From Micropterus salmoides (lineage: Eukaryota > Chordata > Actinopteri > Centrarchiformes > Centrarchidae): a DNA stretch of 64,000 bases. Position 1 is the first letter of the stretch; every line of letters begins with the position of its first letter. The DNA lies in NCBI RefSeq assembly GCF_014851395.1, contig NW_024040040.1, positions 20,999,000-21,062,999 of the forward strand, given 5' to 3'. Positions 11,431 to 23,637 of the stretch are shown here, piece by piece. The notes under the pieces were generated by a model that saw only the letters and a list, made by a program, of their open reading frames with translations, did no database searches and had not been told where the DNA came from. Made by a program: the position numbers and the translations under genes.

Positions 11431-14302
11431 TTAAGGACTTTTGGAGACTCTAGGAACCACAAGTAACCCTGCATTCTGGGAGCGCAGTGCTCTGGTGGGG
11501 TAGTAAGGTACTATGAGCTCTTTAAGATAAGATGGTGCCTGACCATTAAGAGCTTTGTAGGTAAGAAGAATGATTTTAAATTCTATTCTGGATTTTACTG
11601 GAAGCCAATGCAAAGAAGCTAAAACAGGAAAAATATGATCTCTTTTCCTGGTTCCTGTCAGAACACGAGCTGCAGCATTCTGAATCAGCTGAAGAGTCTT
11701 AATGGACTTTTTCGAGCAGCCTGATAATAAGGAATTGCAGTAATCCAGCCTAGAAGTAACAAATGCATGCACTAGTTTTTCTGCATCATTTTTAGACAGG
11801 ATGTTCCTGATTTTTGCAATATTACGTAGGTGAAAAAAGGCGGTCCTTGAAATTTGCTTAATGTGAGACTTAAACGACATGTCCTGATCAAAGATAACTC
11901 CAAGATTCCTCACAGTGGTGATGGAGGCCAGGGCGATGCCATCAAGGGAAACTACATCTTTAGATAATGCATCACGGAGGTGCTGGGTCCCAGAACAATA
12001 ACTTCAGTTTTATCTGAGTTTAACATGAGAAAATTACAGGTCATCCAGATTTTAACATCCTGAAGGCACATCTGAAGTTTAGCTAACTGAAGAATTTCAT
12101 CTGGTTTGATCGATAGATATAACTGAGTATCATCTGCGTAACAATGAAAGCTTATGGAATATTTCCTGATAATATTGCCTAAAGGAAGCATATATAAAGT
12201 GAAGAGGATTGGCCCGAGGACAGATCCTTGTGGAACTCCATGACTAACTTTGGCATGCATTGAGGACTCATCGTTAACATGTACAAATTGAAATCGATCT
12301 GATAAATAGGACTTAAACCATCTTAGAGCGGTTCCTTTAATGCCAATGAAATGTTCCAGTCTCTGCAATAGGATCTGATGGTCAATGGTATCAAATGCAG
12401 CACTAAGATCTAATAAAACCAGTACAGAGACAAGTCCTTTGTCTGATGCAATAAGGAGGTCATTAGTAATTTTCACCAGTGCTGTCTCTGTGCTATGATG
12501 AGCTCTGAATCCTGACTGAAAATCCTCAAATAAACTATTGCTCTGTAGAAAGTCACACAGCTGTTTAGCAACTGCTTTCTCCAGAACCTTAGAGAGAAAT
12601 GGAAGGTTAGATATAGGTCTATAGTTGGCTAAAACATCCGGATCAAGTTTGGGCTTTTTCAGAAGAGGTTTAATTACAGCTACTTTAAAGTACTGTGGTA
12701 CATAGCCTGTTGATAAAGATAGATTGATTATATCTAGCATAGAAGTGCTGACTAAGGGTAAAACATCTTTAAGCAACCTAGTCGGGATGGGGTCTAAAAG
12801 GCAGGTTGATGGTTTAGATGAAGAAATTATTGAAGTTAGTTGGTAAAGATTGAGGGAAGCAAAACAGTCTAAACATATATCTGGTTCTACAGCTGTTTCT
12901 AAGGTTCCTGAGTTTAGAGATAATTCGGTGCCAGTTGAGGGTAGGTCTTGGTGAATTTTGTCTCTAATAGCTAGAATTTTATCATTAAAGAAGCTCATGA
13001 AGTTGAAACTACTGAGAGCTATGGGAATACTTGGCTCAATAGAGCTGTGACTCTCTGTCAGCCTGGCTACAGTGCTGAAAAGAAACTTGGGGTTGTTCCT
13101 ATTTTCCTCTATTAATGACGAGTAGTACGCTGCTCTGGCATTACGGAGGGCTTCCTATAAGTTTTAAGACTATCTTGCCAAATTAAACGAGAATTTTCCA
13201 GTTTGGTGGAACGCCAATTCCTCTCAAGTTTCCGCGATATTTGCTTTAATTTGCGAGTTTCAGTATTACACCATGGAGCTAACCGTCTTTGTTTTATTAT
13301 TTTCTTTTTTAGAGGGGCTACAGAGTCGAGTGTCATTCGCAGCGAGCCTGCAGCACTATCAACAAGATGATCGATTTGGGAGGGACTGAAATTAGCATAG
13401 GAGTCCTCTGTTACTTTGTGACTAGATAATGTATTTAGAGCTGGTGGAATCGCATCCTTAAATTTAGCTACAGCACTATCAGACAGACATCTTGTATAGA
13501 AATTTCTGCCCAATGGCGTGTAGTTCAGCAATACAAACTCAAACGTTATCAAACAGTGGTCGGACAAAGAGGGATTCTGTGGGAACACCACTAAATGTTC
13601 AATTTCAATACCATACACCAAAACAAGGTCGAGGGTGTGGTTAAAACAGTGAGTCGGTTCATGAACACTCTCAGAGAAGCCAATGGAATCTAACAGAGAG
13701 ATAAACGCAGTACTAAATCTGTCATTCTCAACGTCCACGTGAATATTAAAATCCCCTACAATAATAACTTTGTCCGTTTTAAGGACTAAAGTTGACAAAA
13801 ACTCAGCAAATTCAGATAAGAATTCAGAGTACGGGCCAGGTGCTTGGTACACTATAACGAAGAGAATTGGTTGCAGTGATTTCCAACTTGGGTGCGAAAG
13901 ACCAAGAACGAGGCTTTCAAATGAGTTATAGTTTAGTTTAGAGCTGATTAGTAGGCTAGAGTTGAAGATAGCTGCAACTCCACCTCCTCGGCCTGTGCCT
14001 CGAGGAATGTGAGTATTAATATGACTGGGAGGGGTGGATTCATTTAGGCTAACATATTCTCCATCACCCAGCCAGGTTTCAGTAAGACAAAATAAATCAA
14101 TATTATAATCTGATATTAGTTCATTTACTAGTACACCTTTAGAAGAGAGAGATCTGATGTTTAAGAGTCCATATTTAACTCTCCTATTCGTTTGCACTAT
14201 TGCTCTTGTGGTTTTAATTTTTTTGAGGTTTTTATGTACAGCTCCTCTTCTGTTTACCTTTGATTTAAATAATTTCGATGGTCGGGGGGCAGACACAGTC
14301 AC
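11431..14302 (-). pseudogene. L2 ORF2: endonuclease and reverse transcriptase, frameshifted
   Basis: The first part (14302 to about 13150) is an AP-endonuclease-like domain. It has LTETWL, GDFN at 13745-13756 and the SDH motif at 13556-13564, all expected catalytic residues. A frameshift near 13150 moves to the next frame. That frame carries the reverse transcriptase: NYRPISNLPFLSKVLEK, DLSAAFDTIDH, GVPQGSVLGP and the catalytic YADD at 12129-12140. A second shift near 11965 precedes the C-terminal domain (NLGVIFD, RLDYCNSLLSG, ASLHWLPV), which ends near 11431. The domain order and motifs are standard for L2-clade elements. Confidence 0.9.
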
Positions 14303-14392
14303 TATAGGATTTTCACTAAGTAACTCCTGAAATGGAGGAGCAGAGAAGTGTGTTAGACTGCGACTCTGCCTCCTGGTCTCAACTCTGGGTTG

Positions 14393-15227
14393 TCATGGAT
14401 TTGGTCCACTAATAAACTTGGCCAGATTTCTAGAAATGAGAGCTCCTTCCCAAGTGGGATGGATGCTGTCTCTCTGAATCAGACCAGGTCTTCCCCAGAA
14501 AGTCTGCCAATGATCTACAAAGCCCACATCGTTTGCTGGACACCACCTTGACAACCAGCGGCGGAATGACGACATGCGGCTATACATTGTTTTTGCATAT
14601 GTACACACCGACTCAACATTAATCTTAGTGACCTCCGATTGGCGTAACCGGGAGTCATTACCGCCGACGTGAATAACAATCTTACTGTATTTACGTTTAT
14701 CCTTAGCCAGCAGTTTCAAATAAGATTCAATGTCGCCCGCTCTGGCCCCAGGGATGCACTTAACTATGGCCGCTGGCTTCGCTAACTTCACGTTTCTCAA
14801 AATGGAGCTGCCAATGATCAGAGTTGGTTTCTCAGCGGGTGTGTCGCTGAGTGGGGAAAATCTGTTAGAAATGTGAACAGGTTGATGGTGCCCCGTGGAC
14901 TTTGAATGCTTACGACTATTCCTCCTTTGGACAGTCTCCCAGCCACCCCTTCCTGGCTGCTCAGGAAATCCCGGGGGACGGCTACCAGAGACTAACTCAG
15001 GCCGTTCCGCACTGACTACCGAGGACTGGCTAGCTACAATAGCTAAAGACTGATCTACCAAGGTGCGGAGCCGGACTTCTAAATCACTTGAGCCTCGTCT
15101 CCATGTCTACAAATAAACTACACTTATTACACGTACCATTACCGCTAAAGGAGGCAGGGGAGTAACTGAACATCTGACACACCGAGCAGGAGAAAGTAGG
15201 AGAGAGAGAGGTAGAAGGAGAAGCCAT
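14393..15227 (-). pseudogene. L2 ORF1: cysteine motif plus SGNH-type esterase
   Basis: The start is the ATG at 15225-15227, followed by a short Ser/Thr-rich leader and CSVCQ...CNKC, a CX2C pair pattern that may bind zinc or nucleic acid. A one-base shift near 15093 breaks the frame, which then continues as the 222-codon frame from 15061. This contains an esterase-like fold signature: IIGSSILRN (14806-14822), HVGGND (14651-14665) and DSIHP (14457-14471), matching blocks I, III and V of SGNH hydrolases. Such esterase ORF1 proteins are known in CR1/L2 LINEs. Confidence 0.82.
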
Positions 15228-15528
15228 CGCTAGCTGCTAAGCTAAAGTCGCTAACGGCTAAGCTAAAGTACTGTAGCGTCAGCTACCAAAACTTTAGAAC
15301 AACTATGAGATTGAACAACAGTCACTAAAAGATGGAAAGAACTGTGAGTGCTTAGGCAAAATTACTGTAAGAATAAGTGTTTAGCGGACAGTTGGCTGCT
15401 GTAATCTAACAAATGTAACTGTTATTTAGCAAGAGCAGCACAACACGGTACCAACAGACAAGCACCGGAAACGGAAATGAGTCGACACGCTTACCGCAGT
15501 ACGTCAGCAACGTCAGCGTCAAAGGCGT

Positions 15529-15878
15529 TCATGCTTCCTGCTGCTGACTAACTTTATAGACATGCAGATTTCATTTTCCAACAGGACTTGGCACCTGCAC
15601 ATAGTGCCAAAGCTACCAGTACCTGGTTTAAGGACCATGGTATCGCTGTTCTTAATTGGCCAGTAAACTCGCCTGACCTTAACCCTATATAAAATCTATG
15701 GGGTATTGTGAAGAGGAAGATGCGATACACCAGACCCAACAATGCAGAAGAGCTGAAGACCACTATCAGAGCAACCTGGGCTCTCATAACACCTGAGCAG
15801 TGCCACAGACTGATCGACTCCATGCCACGCCGCATTGCTGCAGTAATTCAGGCAAAAGGAGCCCCAGCTAAGTATTGA
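15529..15878 (+). pseudogene. Tc1 transposase, C-terminal part with stop at the catalytic glutamate
   Basis: This continues the DDE domain after the LINE. FIFQQDLAPAH holds the second catalytic aspartate at 15585-15587, and SPDLNPI leads to the third catalytic position. There the expected glutamate codon is TAA (15690-15692), exactly 35 codons after the aspartate, as DD34E spacing demands. Downstream the frame is intact (NLWGIVKRK to AKGAPAKY) and ends with TGA at 15876-15878. Confidence 0.92.
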
Positions 15879-16193
15879 GTGCTGTACATGCTCATACTTT
15901 TCAGTTGGCCAACATTTCTAAAAATCCTTTTTTTGTATTGGTCTTAATATTCTAATTTTCAGAGATACTGAATTTGGGATTTTCATTAGTTGTCAGTTTT
16001 AATCATCACAATTAAATGAAATAAACATTTGAAATATATCAGTCTGTGTGTAATGAATGAATATAATATCCAAGTTTCACTTTTTGAATGGAATTACTGA
16101 AATAAATCAACTTTTTGATGATATTATAATTATATGACCAGCACTTGTACACACTCTACGAAAGCCGCCAGAGGTCAAAGCCCAGTATAATAC

Positions 16194-16337
16194 CTGAATG
16201 GGGAAGATCTTCACGGCCACATAGTCGTTCAGCAGCTGAGCCTTCCACACACATCCAAAGCGCCCCCTGGCTTTCACCTCGATCAGCTGCAGAGGTTTGT
16301 GTCCCAGAACAGGGGACGGGAGTGATGGCCCGGGATC
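16194..16337 (-). CDS. acvr2a: Activin receptor type-2A-like, exon 5 (glycine loop and catalytic lysine)
   Basis: This is one 144-bp exon with 48 codons, phase 0 at both ends. It starts DPGPSLPSPVLGHKPLQLIE, the juxtamembrane part, then VKARGRFGCVWKA, the glycine-rich ATP loop, and ends NDYVAVKIFPIQ, where the lysine of AVKIF is the ATP-binding lysine. The acceptor is CTCCACAG before GATCCC and the donor is CAG followed by GTATTA. It joins in frame to exon 6 at 9132-9275. The sequence resembles vertebrate ACVR2A more than 2B. The preceding transmembrane exon was sought to the right but not recognised. Confidence 0.93.
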
Positions 16338-18494
16338 CTGTGGAGAGAGGGCAGAGAAAAAAGATGGAGATGACCGTGTTATTCTTTTAGCTGTTTTTTG
16401 TTTTTTTTTGCAGGGCATTTAAATAGCATTGGCTTACACTGAAGGTAACCGGGCTTTTGGCTCAGCAACAACGTGTCTGAGAAGCTTAGGCCAGCAGAAT
16501 TACTATCATCTTCACATCTTAAATCACATCTTACCAATTACATTTTATAGACTCACTTTGCTTTTATGTGATGATGCGCTTCTATAATTTTTTTGCCAAC
16601 ATGCTGTTTTTAGCCCATTTCTTTATCTTTTATGTTGTGGAGCCTCACTGCGTTTTTCTTTTACTTGCTTTATTTATTTTATGGGTCTACTGTTTGGTTT
16701 ATTTGATTGTTAAAGCACTTTGGAAAGTCTGGTTCAGGAAGTGCTGCATGTTTAAGTTTCGTATTATATTTACTGTTCCTGCAGTGAGGACACAGTATAA
16801 CAAGCAGGGTTTGGATTTATTCATTTTAAATTCAATTAAACCTCTCAGGGCTGCCTGTGTTAGGGTTCACAGAAGAGGGATAGTAACTGGAAGATTGCCA
16901 GTTTGAATCCAATGAGCTGCTAAAAGCTTGACTACCACTGAGCAAGGCACATAAAGAATAGACGAGGCTTTAACATGAATGAAGAAGCAGGGCTGATTCA
17001 AATGAAAAAAAAATGGTTCAATAAAAGGTCCCATCCTGCCAGGTCAAACCTCATGCGTGCGCTGCGTGTTCATGCTAATCCCACATAAACAAAAGTGAAA
17101 GCAAGGAAGCCAAGTGTTCCAAATCTAAAGTAGGTTAAACACAGCTGGTGATCGGGATTAAGCTGATCACGTTCACATGTGACTTCACAGAGAAGGACAA
17201 AGGGCGAGCGAGGAAAGAGAGAGAGAGGGGAAGGATAAAAAGAAGCATGCAACGAGGAAATCACATTTCCAAAAGGATCAAGGTAGAGGAGAAAGACTAG
17301 CACATGACTGATGGCCTTTGATGAAACCAGATATGCTGCTGTAAGATCTGAACTTTTCTTCTGTGCCTCTGTATCGCTGCTGTCAGTAAAAAGAAAAAGC
17401 GTTCCCCTTGCAACACCACCAATGTTCATGTTTTTACTTGAACTGAAAGCTTACAAGGTGCTTGATAAGCTGGAGCAAGTTTCAAGAGCCTGAGGCCCAC
17501 AGGATCCACTGAAACACTGTGAAACTATATCAGAAGTGCTCGTCAAACTGAGTCTGTTTTTCTGACTTTCCATAAAATGCCCTCTTTCTGCGTTACAAGG
17601 TTTGCTACTGCTACGAGTGACAAACAGGATTTAATATATGGAAACAACAGAGACTTCTTTTTGGTTGTGAGGAATTTAAAAAAAGGCACATTTCAGCACA
17701 CACAGGTTAGCTCTACTCAGTTTACTGTGGAGACTCTGGCACCCAACTTCTCTTAAAGACAAACACTGGTGAAATCCAAGCCTTCCCACTTTGAAAAATG
17801 AGCTAAAGCCAAGGAGCATTTAACTGCATGAGCAGTAAAACAGGTATGGCTTCAACTTTTAATGCCTGTCCTGACAAGATTATTGTGGCTACAGAAAAAA
17901 ACTGTATATCATTTAGTAACATTTATAGGTTTGATTTTAAATGTTATGACTGGTCATGAACTTTGACCCTTAGTGCACACAAAAAGAAAGTACTAATCTT
18001 TAGACTGAAAATCGGAAAGTTTCATCATTTTACATTTAAATTTGTGTATCCTCTATATTAAAAAATTAATTCAGTAAGTTCTTATTTTTTCCTGCTGGTA
18101 CACTGTGATGTTGTCCAAAAAACAGGATTTTAATGTATAAACAAGGTAATATAAAACATAATGAACATTTATTGGCATTTATTCTTGGAGAGGTGCCTTT
18201 TATGATAGGTACCCTTAGAAAAAGGTTTATTAATAAAAAAAACTGTTAAAGTAATTCAAAGGCCAGACAGTCAGGTCACAACATATTGCATAAACAATGC
18301 TGTTCAAGTGCTTCTCAATAAGAGGACGTGAAAGTGAAATCAATGAACGGTTTGTTCGTAATAACAGTGTTGATCCCTTGACTTTTCATCAAACTTCTTA
18401 TTTACTTTTTATACCTGAAAAACTAATGACACTCCAATCAGCCTCAGCTGTAGTTTGTGTTTAGTGTTTATTAACAAATGTTAGCTTGCTAACA
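16338..18494. other. Probable intron 4 sequence, nothing recognised
   Basis: AT-rich sequence without recognisable exon, repeat family or RNA gene. The chance frames show no protein signature. The transmembrane exon expected upstream of exon 5 is not visible here. Confidence 0.5.
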
Positions 18495-18502
18495 CGCTAA
18501 CC

Positions 18503-18786
18503 CAGTGGTTGTCAATCGTTTCTGTCACGCCCCCCTTCAGAAGCCAAAAAAAAGTTCATGCCCCCCCCCACCCCAGCAAAAGTGGACTTCATTTTCATCT
18601 ATCATTAACAGGTGACTGAAATAAAATGATTCAGGTTAGCAAAACAGCCTTGCTAGCATCAGAGCACTTTTGTTTGTTGGTCACCATATGAATCATATTC
18701 ATGCAACTTTAAGTCTATTCAACATGCACAACCCTACCCACGAAAATTGTAAAATATACCCCTTCCCCCCAGTTTGACAACCACTG
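18503..18786. mobile_element. hAT-type MITE, 284 bp
   Basis: The terminal inverted repeats are CAGTGGTTGTCAA and its complement TTGACAACCACTG, a typical hAT terminus. An 8-bp target duplication flanks it: CGCTAACC at 18495-18502 and CACTAACC at 18787-18794, with one mismatch. The interior has C-rich runs (CACGCCCCCC, CCTTCCCCCC) and no transposase, so it is non-autonomous. Confidence 0.88.
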
Positions 18787-18794
18787 CACTAACC

Positions 18795-21700
18795 TAAGAT
18801 GGTAATCATGGTAAGCATTATACTTGCTAAACAACAGCATGTTAGCATTGTCATTTTTAGCAGGTTAGCATGCTGAAGTAAGGCCAGTCAGGACAGCCTC
18901 AGAGAGCTGCTAGCATGGCTGCAAACTCTGTCTTGTATTTTTTGCTCCTGAAATTACCAAATTACTCTCCAGGTATGATGAAGTTTTATCCAGTCTAATC
19001 CGTTCATGAGTGGAAGTTGTAGTAGTCTGTCTATTTAACAAGAAGCCTGTAAGAATAAAGGAGAAACTATTTTCTGTTGTTTTGTGGATGAAATATGGAG
19101 CAGTGTGTCCATGTCTTTCACAAACTGCCTGGCAGAACAAAGGGGTAATGGAGAATTTGAGTGGGAATTGGTGTGTTTACTTAAAGCCTTCTCCTTCTAA
19201 CACAGAGCTGCGAGGCAGACCTGCTGTCTCTACGCTATGCTTTCACACCGAATGCCAGACAAATAACGGGGGAAAATGGCCCTCGATGGTGCTGAGGTTG
19301 GATTACAGAGCGGCCCAAATGGTCCCAAGTTGGCACCTTGCAAAACATCTTCAAGAACACATTGTGCTAACCACAAAAAAACAAATCTGTAGTTTCACAG
19401 AAGCTGTTTTCTACATTTGTTTCAATGCTGTTTTGTATATACAAGAATGTACATTGGTAGAGGAGGAGAGAGGTAGATGAGTTGAATTAAAAACTTGCTG
19501 GTGCCAGGGTTTTCTTATTTTTTCTAGTTTCAGCTACCGTTCAGTAGTTAACCATCCAAGTTAGTGCAGGACTCTTTTCTTTCTTTGTGTCTGCATTGTT
19601 TCTGGTAACTCTTGTCTGTCTTCCGGGCTCTGGCCTGACGAGGCGGCCCTGGCCAGCCAGGACTCCCTCAGGAGTCACTGGATCCCTTGTCCGATCACAG
19701 GGCACCGTGGCCTCAACGGGGGTACATTACACTTAGTCAGCAGACCACAGGCAACAGGAAAACAGAATCTGCTGCTTCACGGCGTTCTTCCCAACCCTAA
19801 ACCATCTCCCATGTCCTAATCAGGTTACACCTTCATCTATTACATCACAACAGGTCCTTTAGGTCTGGTTTGTTTTTTTCTGGGTTTGGGTGCAGATAAG
19901 TATTCGTAAACGTAACAGAATCCAAATGCCAAGTATGATTTTAAGGCATCAAAGTATAATGGGCAGTTATTCTGGACAAAAGCCTTAAGGTCATATCTTA
20001 TTAGTAATGTGACCATAAAGCTTGAGGTCATATCAAAAACAAGGTGTTGTTGACATAACCTTAAAAAGGAGATAACCTACAAAACCTAGACCGACAATAA
20101 GCCAGGGTCTCTCTCTCTCTCTTTTAGAGAGTCTAGGTTTTATTTAGCGAAATACTTTTTTACATTAGGATATTCAGTATTGTGTGCAGTCATACTTCTA
20201 CTCTAGTGCGATACATTTTGAGCCAAAACACATTTGCAAAGGCTTATGCTTATACTTAACTAATTTACACTCTGGCTTGAAAAATGTTCCAGGTAAGTGG
20301 AAATGTTCCTACTTATGCAAAAGTATCTGTACTCCTCCTCAGTCTCATATAAGATGGAAAACCATGCTGCAGATTCAGTTTCAAACACTTGCGCTCAGTC
20401 TCTCTGCATGGGGAACATGGTGAGCCATAGGTCTAACAGATACCATTCTGAAAACTGGGTCACATCACACACAATACATTACATAAACATTACAGGTGGA
20501 CATTCGTACAAAGAAGGGGGCTGCATTCGGAGCCATTTTGGCTACTTACCACCATGCACAATACATTTTCAGCAGGGAATACAAAAAAAACCCATCCATG
20601 CAATAAACCCAGGCAGAAAAACAAAACAAAAAAATAAAACAAAAGACAGACAGAAATGCGTTACGAACCGAGTAAACAAGACACTGTCGAAAAAGCAAAG
20701 AGAAGAACAAAATGGCGGTCTGGGATTGAGGTGGAGAATTCATACCAAGCTCTGAACCCGGGGGGGGGGGGGGGGCTAATATGGTTTCAACTTCAATTGA
20801 ACTGCTCTTACCTCCACCATAATGTGAAAGGCGTGCTTGTTGAAAAGGAACATAAGAAGCAAACAGAGAAATTATTTTCTGTCAGTTACTGGATGCAATA
20901 GAGGCAGATAGAAGGAAGGTAGGAGATGATGAGTCATCCTTCAACAACCCTTTGTTCCCCCCACATACTCCAGACCATGGCTGAAAAGCTATGGTTTGAG
21001 ACACGCGAAGGGCCACAGGTATCTGTAATCCCACATCCCATCAAGGAAGGTGTTACTAAGCACGGCCCCAAAGGTGAGATGGCACATTATAGGAACTTAA
21101 ATGATGCTCGTAAGCAGAACAACTGAAAACAGACCAAGATGAATGACAGATGCATGAAAGGATTCCTATGTATACTCAAAAGACAGAATTGTTGGGTTAA
21201 GAACAACAAGGGCTGGGTAATGTGTTTTGCTATTGTGGATACAATAGCAGAGTTTATGTACTAATATCAAAGCATACATTTTTTTATACCTTACTTCGAA
21301 AAATATAAAAATGGTTGCTAGAACCGAACATTTTAAGTCAACAAAATAATTTAAAATGGGAACCATCTACATTCAGACTGCAGGCCTTAATGTTCAATTC
21401 CGATTTTGTTCCCCAAATCTGATTTTTTTGTTTGACAGTTCACATAGAATATAGAAGAATAACACGACGTCACACGGAGCTGCAGGCTGCAGAAGTAAAC
21501 AAAGAGCAACATAGCTCCAGTTAGCTCGCGGGAGACTCCCGTTTGTCATTGTCCTCTCACGGGTCACATTTCGCCCGAATTATGACAAGTGTTCACAACT
21601 TTCTGTTCTTTTCATTATGGTTTCTGGCGCTGGACAACGCATCTGCCCCACAACTCCCTCTCTCCCCCACTCTGTGTCCGCTCGGACAAATAGCATGCAC

Positions 21701-21880
21701 GTAACTCAGAAGACAGCTCCGGTCCGGTGGATTTCACGTGTAAGAAAGGGAATTTGTGAGCAGATGATAGTGAGGTAGAGAAGGAAGAGAGCCACATGTT
21801 TAAATATGGCTTTTTGTGGAGCTTTTTCGTTCAGCGCGGCTCTGTCTACAGCAGAACAGCTGCTCTACAGTGACGTCTAA
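18795..21880. other. Unassigned non-coding stretch with a GC-rich patch and a poly-G tract
   Basis: No gene was recognised. Three small items stand out. A GC-rich patch at 19616-19735 has an open frame of about 40 codons but no family I know. An 11-bp inverted repeat (AAAACCTAGAC / GTCTAGGTTTT) around a CT run lies at 20079-20137. A run of 16 G lies at 20760-20775. Short plus-strand frames near 19010 and 20297 are not supported by anything. Confidence 0.45.
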
Positions 21881-22082
21881 AGCTGCGCTCACACCGAAAG
21901 CGAATTTAATATTCGCTTCGCTTTACTCGCGCGAGTTTGACCACTGGACATTGAGTGTTCACACGCACGCGTTTTAAGCGAATAAACACAGCCCCGCGGT
22001 ACTACAGCTATATGAACACAAAGTAAACCCTTGGCTGTGATTTAATTGCAATAAACGAGATCAAACTGAGCCGAAATAACTA
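21881..22082 (+). mobile_element. MITE-like end, truncated by repeat copy 3
   Basis: GCTGCGCTCACACCGAAAGC followed by a short palindromic AATATTCGCTTCGC stretch is a common start of fish DNA-transposon fragments. The similarity is cut off at 22083, where the GGGCCC-head element begins. No matching far end is seen. The assignment is tentative. Confidence 0.35.
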
Positions 22083-23637
22083 TTAAAGCTGCAAGCAGCG
22101 TTGGGCGGGCCCTCGCACTTGTAAGCGCGCGTCCGCGTGTGAGCCGGCCGAGTTGCACATTCTGGAGCTCTGCCGGTGCGGCTGTGAATTTGTTACGCGG
22201 TTATGACGCTGCAAGAAGGTGCTATATGTCACTTCCTGTGTCCCCTATGTGGAGCTACATAGCACTTGCCGCTATGAATATAAATCGGTATGGTGTGTAG
22301 ATGTCTGCGGGGTGGGAGAGTTATCAAGCACGTAAAGTTTGTTTCAGATGTGAGCATGTACATGCAATAATGTATACCCAAACAATAAATAAATTCCTTT
22401 ATATTTCCCTGCCTTGTTGTTATGTGTACATACAGAGGAAGAATGTGAGAACAGCACACATTTCATCGTTACTGGTTTCTGCTCCAGCCTGCCTAAAAGA
22501 AAAGCGTTTTTGGGATTAAATGGACTTTATTAGCTGCTGCAGTGCAGGATGAACTCAGAACAGACCATTTCTCACCTTATCATTCTAAACCATGCAACGA
22601 AGAAGAGAAATGCATAAAATCCTGGGACAAAATCTGTCCACAAATACTGTACAGCATGTAGTCTAATGAACAAGAACTTGTTATAGCTGACTGGGCAGTG
22701 AAATGTTTAATTTTTTTAATTCATGTGGTCATAGTTGTCCATAACTCAAATCAGAATATATGAAGAAATGTTTTATACCACCTCAAGAAGGTTCCTATCA
22801 GAAAGGTAGGAAGGTATTTCAAATGTACAACTGCAGTCCTGAAATCTAAGTAAAGTAATTTCCTGACATTTTTGTGTTACTTTACTTTTAATAGACGCAT
22901 GTAACAGGTTTTATACTTCCTGTGAGTATATCCAATCAATCTTATTTTCATACTGATATCCGATGTGTATTTGAGAAATTGTGTTGTATGTCGTGCTCGC
23001 ATCTCAGAGAAGACTCTGAATGCAACATGCGTCTTTGTAAAGAGAGAAACGGACAGAAAAAAGTCTTAACTCTGCCTGTCAGCTCGCTCTGCTCCGTTAA
23101 AACTGAATTTACCATACAGAATTGAATACGAGTGCACTCCAGATTTAGCTGCAGCCAGCTGACCGTGTGCTTTCCCTACGCAGTTCTGGTCCATGCATGC
23201 AGCAAACTGAAAGCACTGTCTGTCGGAGCGTCTACGTGAAAAGAGAAGGAAGACATTGCTGGTAGTATTGTCTTCAGAGTTGTTAAACACCTAGTGCACT
23301 GAAGGAAGCCATCTGACTGTGTGAGGGGCAAGATCGTTGAGTCTGCAGGCAGAGTAGGAGCTCTCCTGTCGACTGGTCCACCAATAGCAGAGTAAGAGGA
23401 CCCCTTGAGACACAGCCCCTCCTCATTGCATAATGAGGCAGAAATGCATACAAAAAATTTAAAAAAGACAGGCAGAAATAAATACCATGGGTGAAATAAA
23501 TAAGGTAAATAAATACAAAGGAAGAATAAAACAGACAAAAATATTAAAACACACACATAAATAAATATATTAAAAAAATTAGTAATAAATAAAGTTGAAG
23601 ATTTATAAGGGAGAATAAATAAATAAGGTAATTATAA
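22083..23637 (-). mobile_element. GGGCCC-head composite repeat, copy 3 (tail side, cut by gap)
   Basis: It begins with the tail TTAAAGCTGCAAGCAGC and can be followed through the first 62-bp repeat and the internal module up to the N-gap. It shares the 228-bp deletion of copy 2 (at about 22474). Compared with the other copies it has many one- to three-base deletions that increase towards the gap, so base quality is probably low here. Confidence 0.85.

Larger units (their letters stand above)
10481..15528 (-). mobile_element. L2-type non-LTR retrotransposon, near full length, antisense in Tc1
   Basis: The Tc1 transposase sequence breaks after AGCACTTTCA and resumes with TTCATGCTTCCTGCTG, so about 5.05 kb were inserted here with only a TTCA overlap. 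On the minus strand the order is a 5' leader, ORF1, ORF2 (endonuclease then reverse transcriptase), and a long 3' UTR. The tail is made of short TGAATTGAA-like repeats, typical of L2/CR1-group elements rather than poly-A. ORF1 carries an esterase domain as in fish L2 and CR1 elements. Three frameshifts make it inactive. Confidence 0.88.
9492..16149 (+). mobile_element. Tc1/mariner transposon with long inverted repeats, split by a LINE
   Basis: The element occupies 9494-16147 with TA on both sides (9492-9493 and 16148-16149). Terminal inverted repeats of about 205-210 bp begin CAGGTGCTGGTCATATAA on the left and are mirrored from 15943 to 16147 at roughly 90 percent identity. This is the long IR/DR style of fish Tc1-like elements. 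Removing the inserted LINE leaves about 1.6 kb, the usual Tc1 length. It lies in the intron between receptor exons 5 and 6, antisense to the gene, and its right end is 44 bp from the exon 5 donor. The transposase is dead. Confidence 0.93.
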
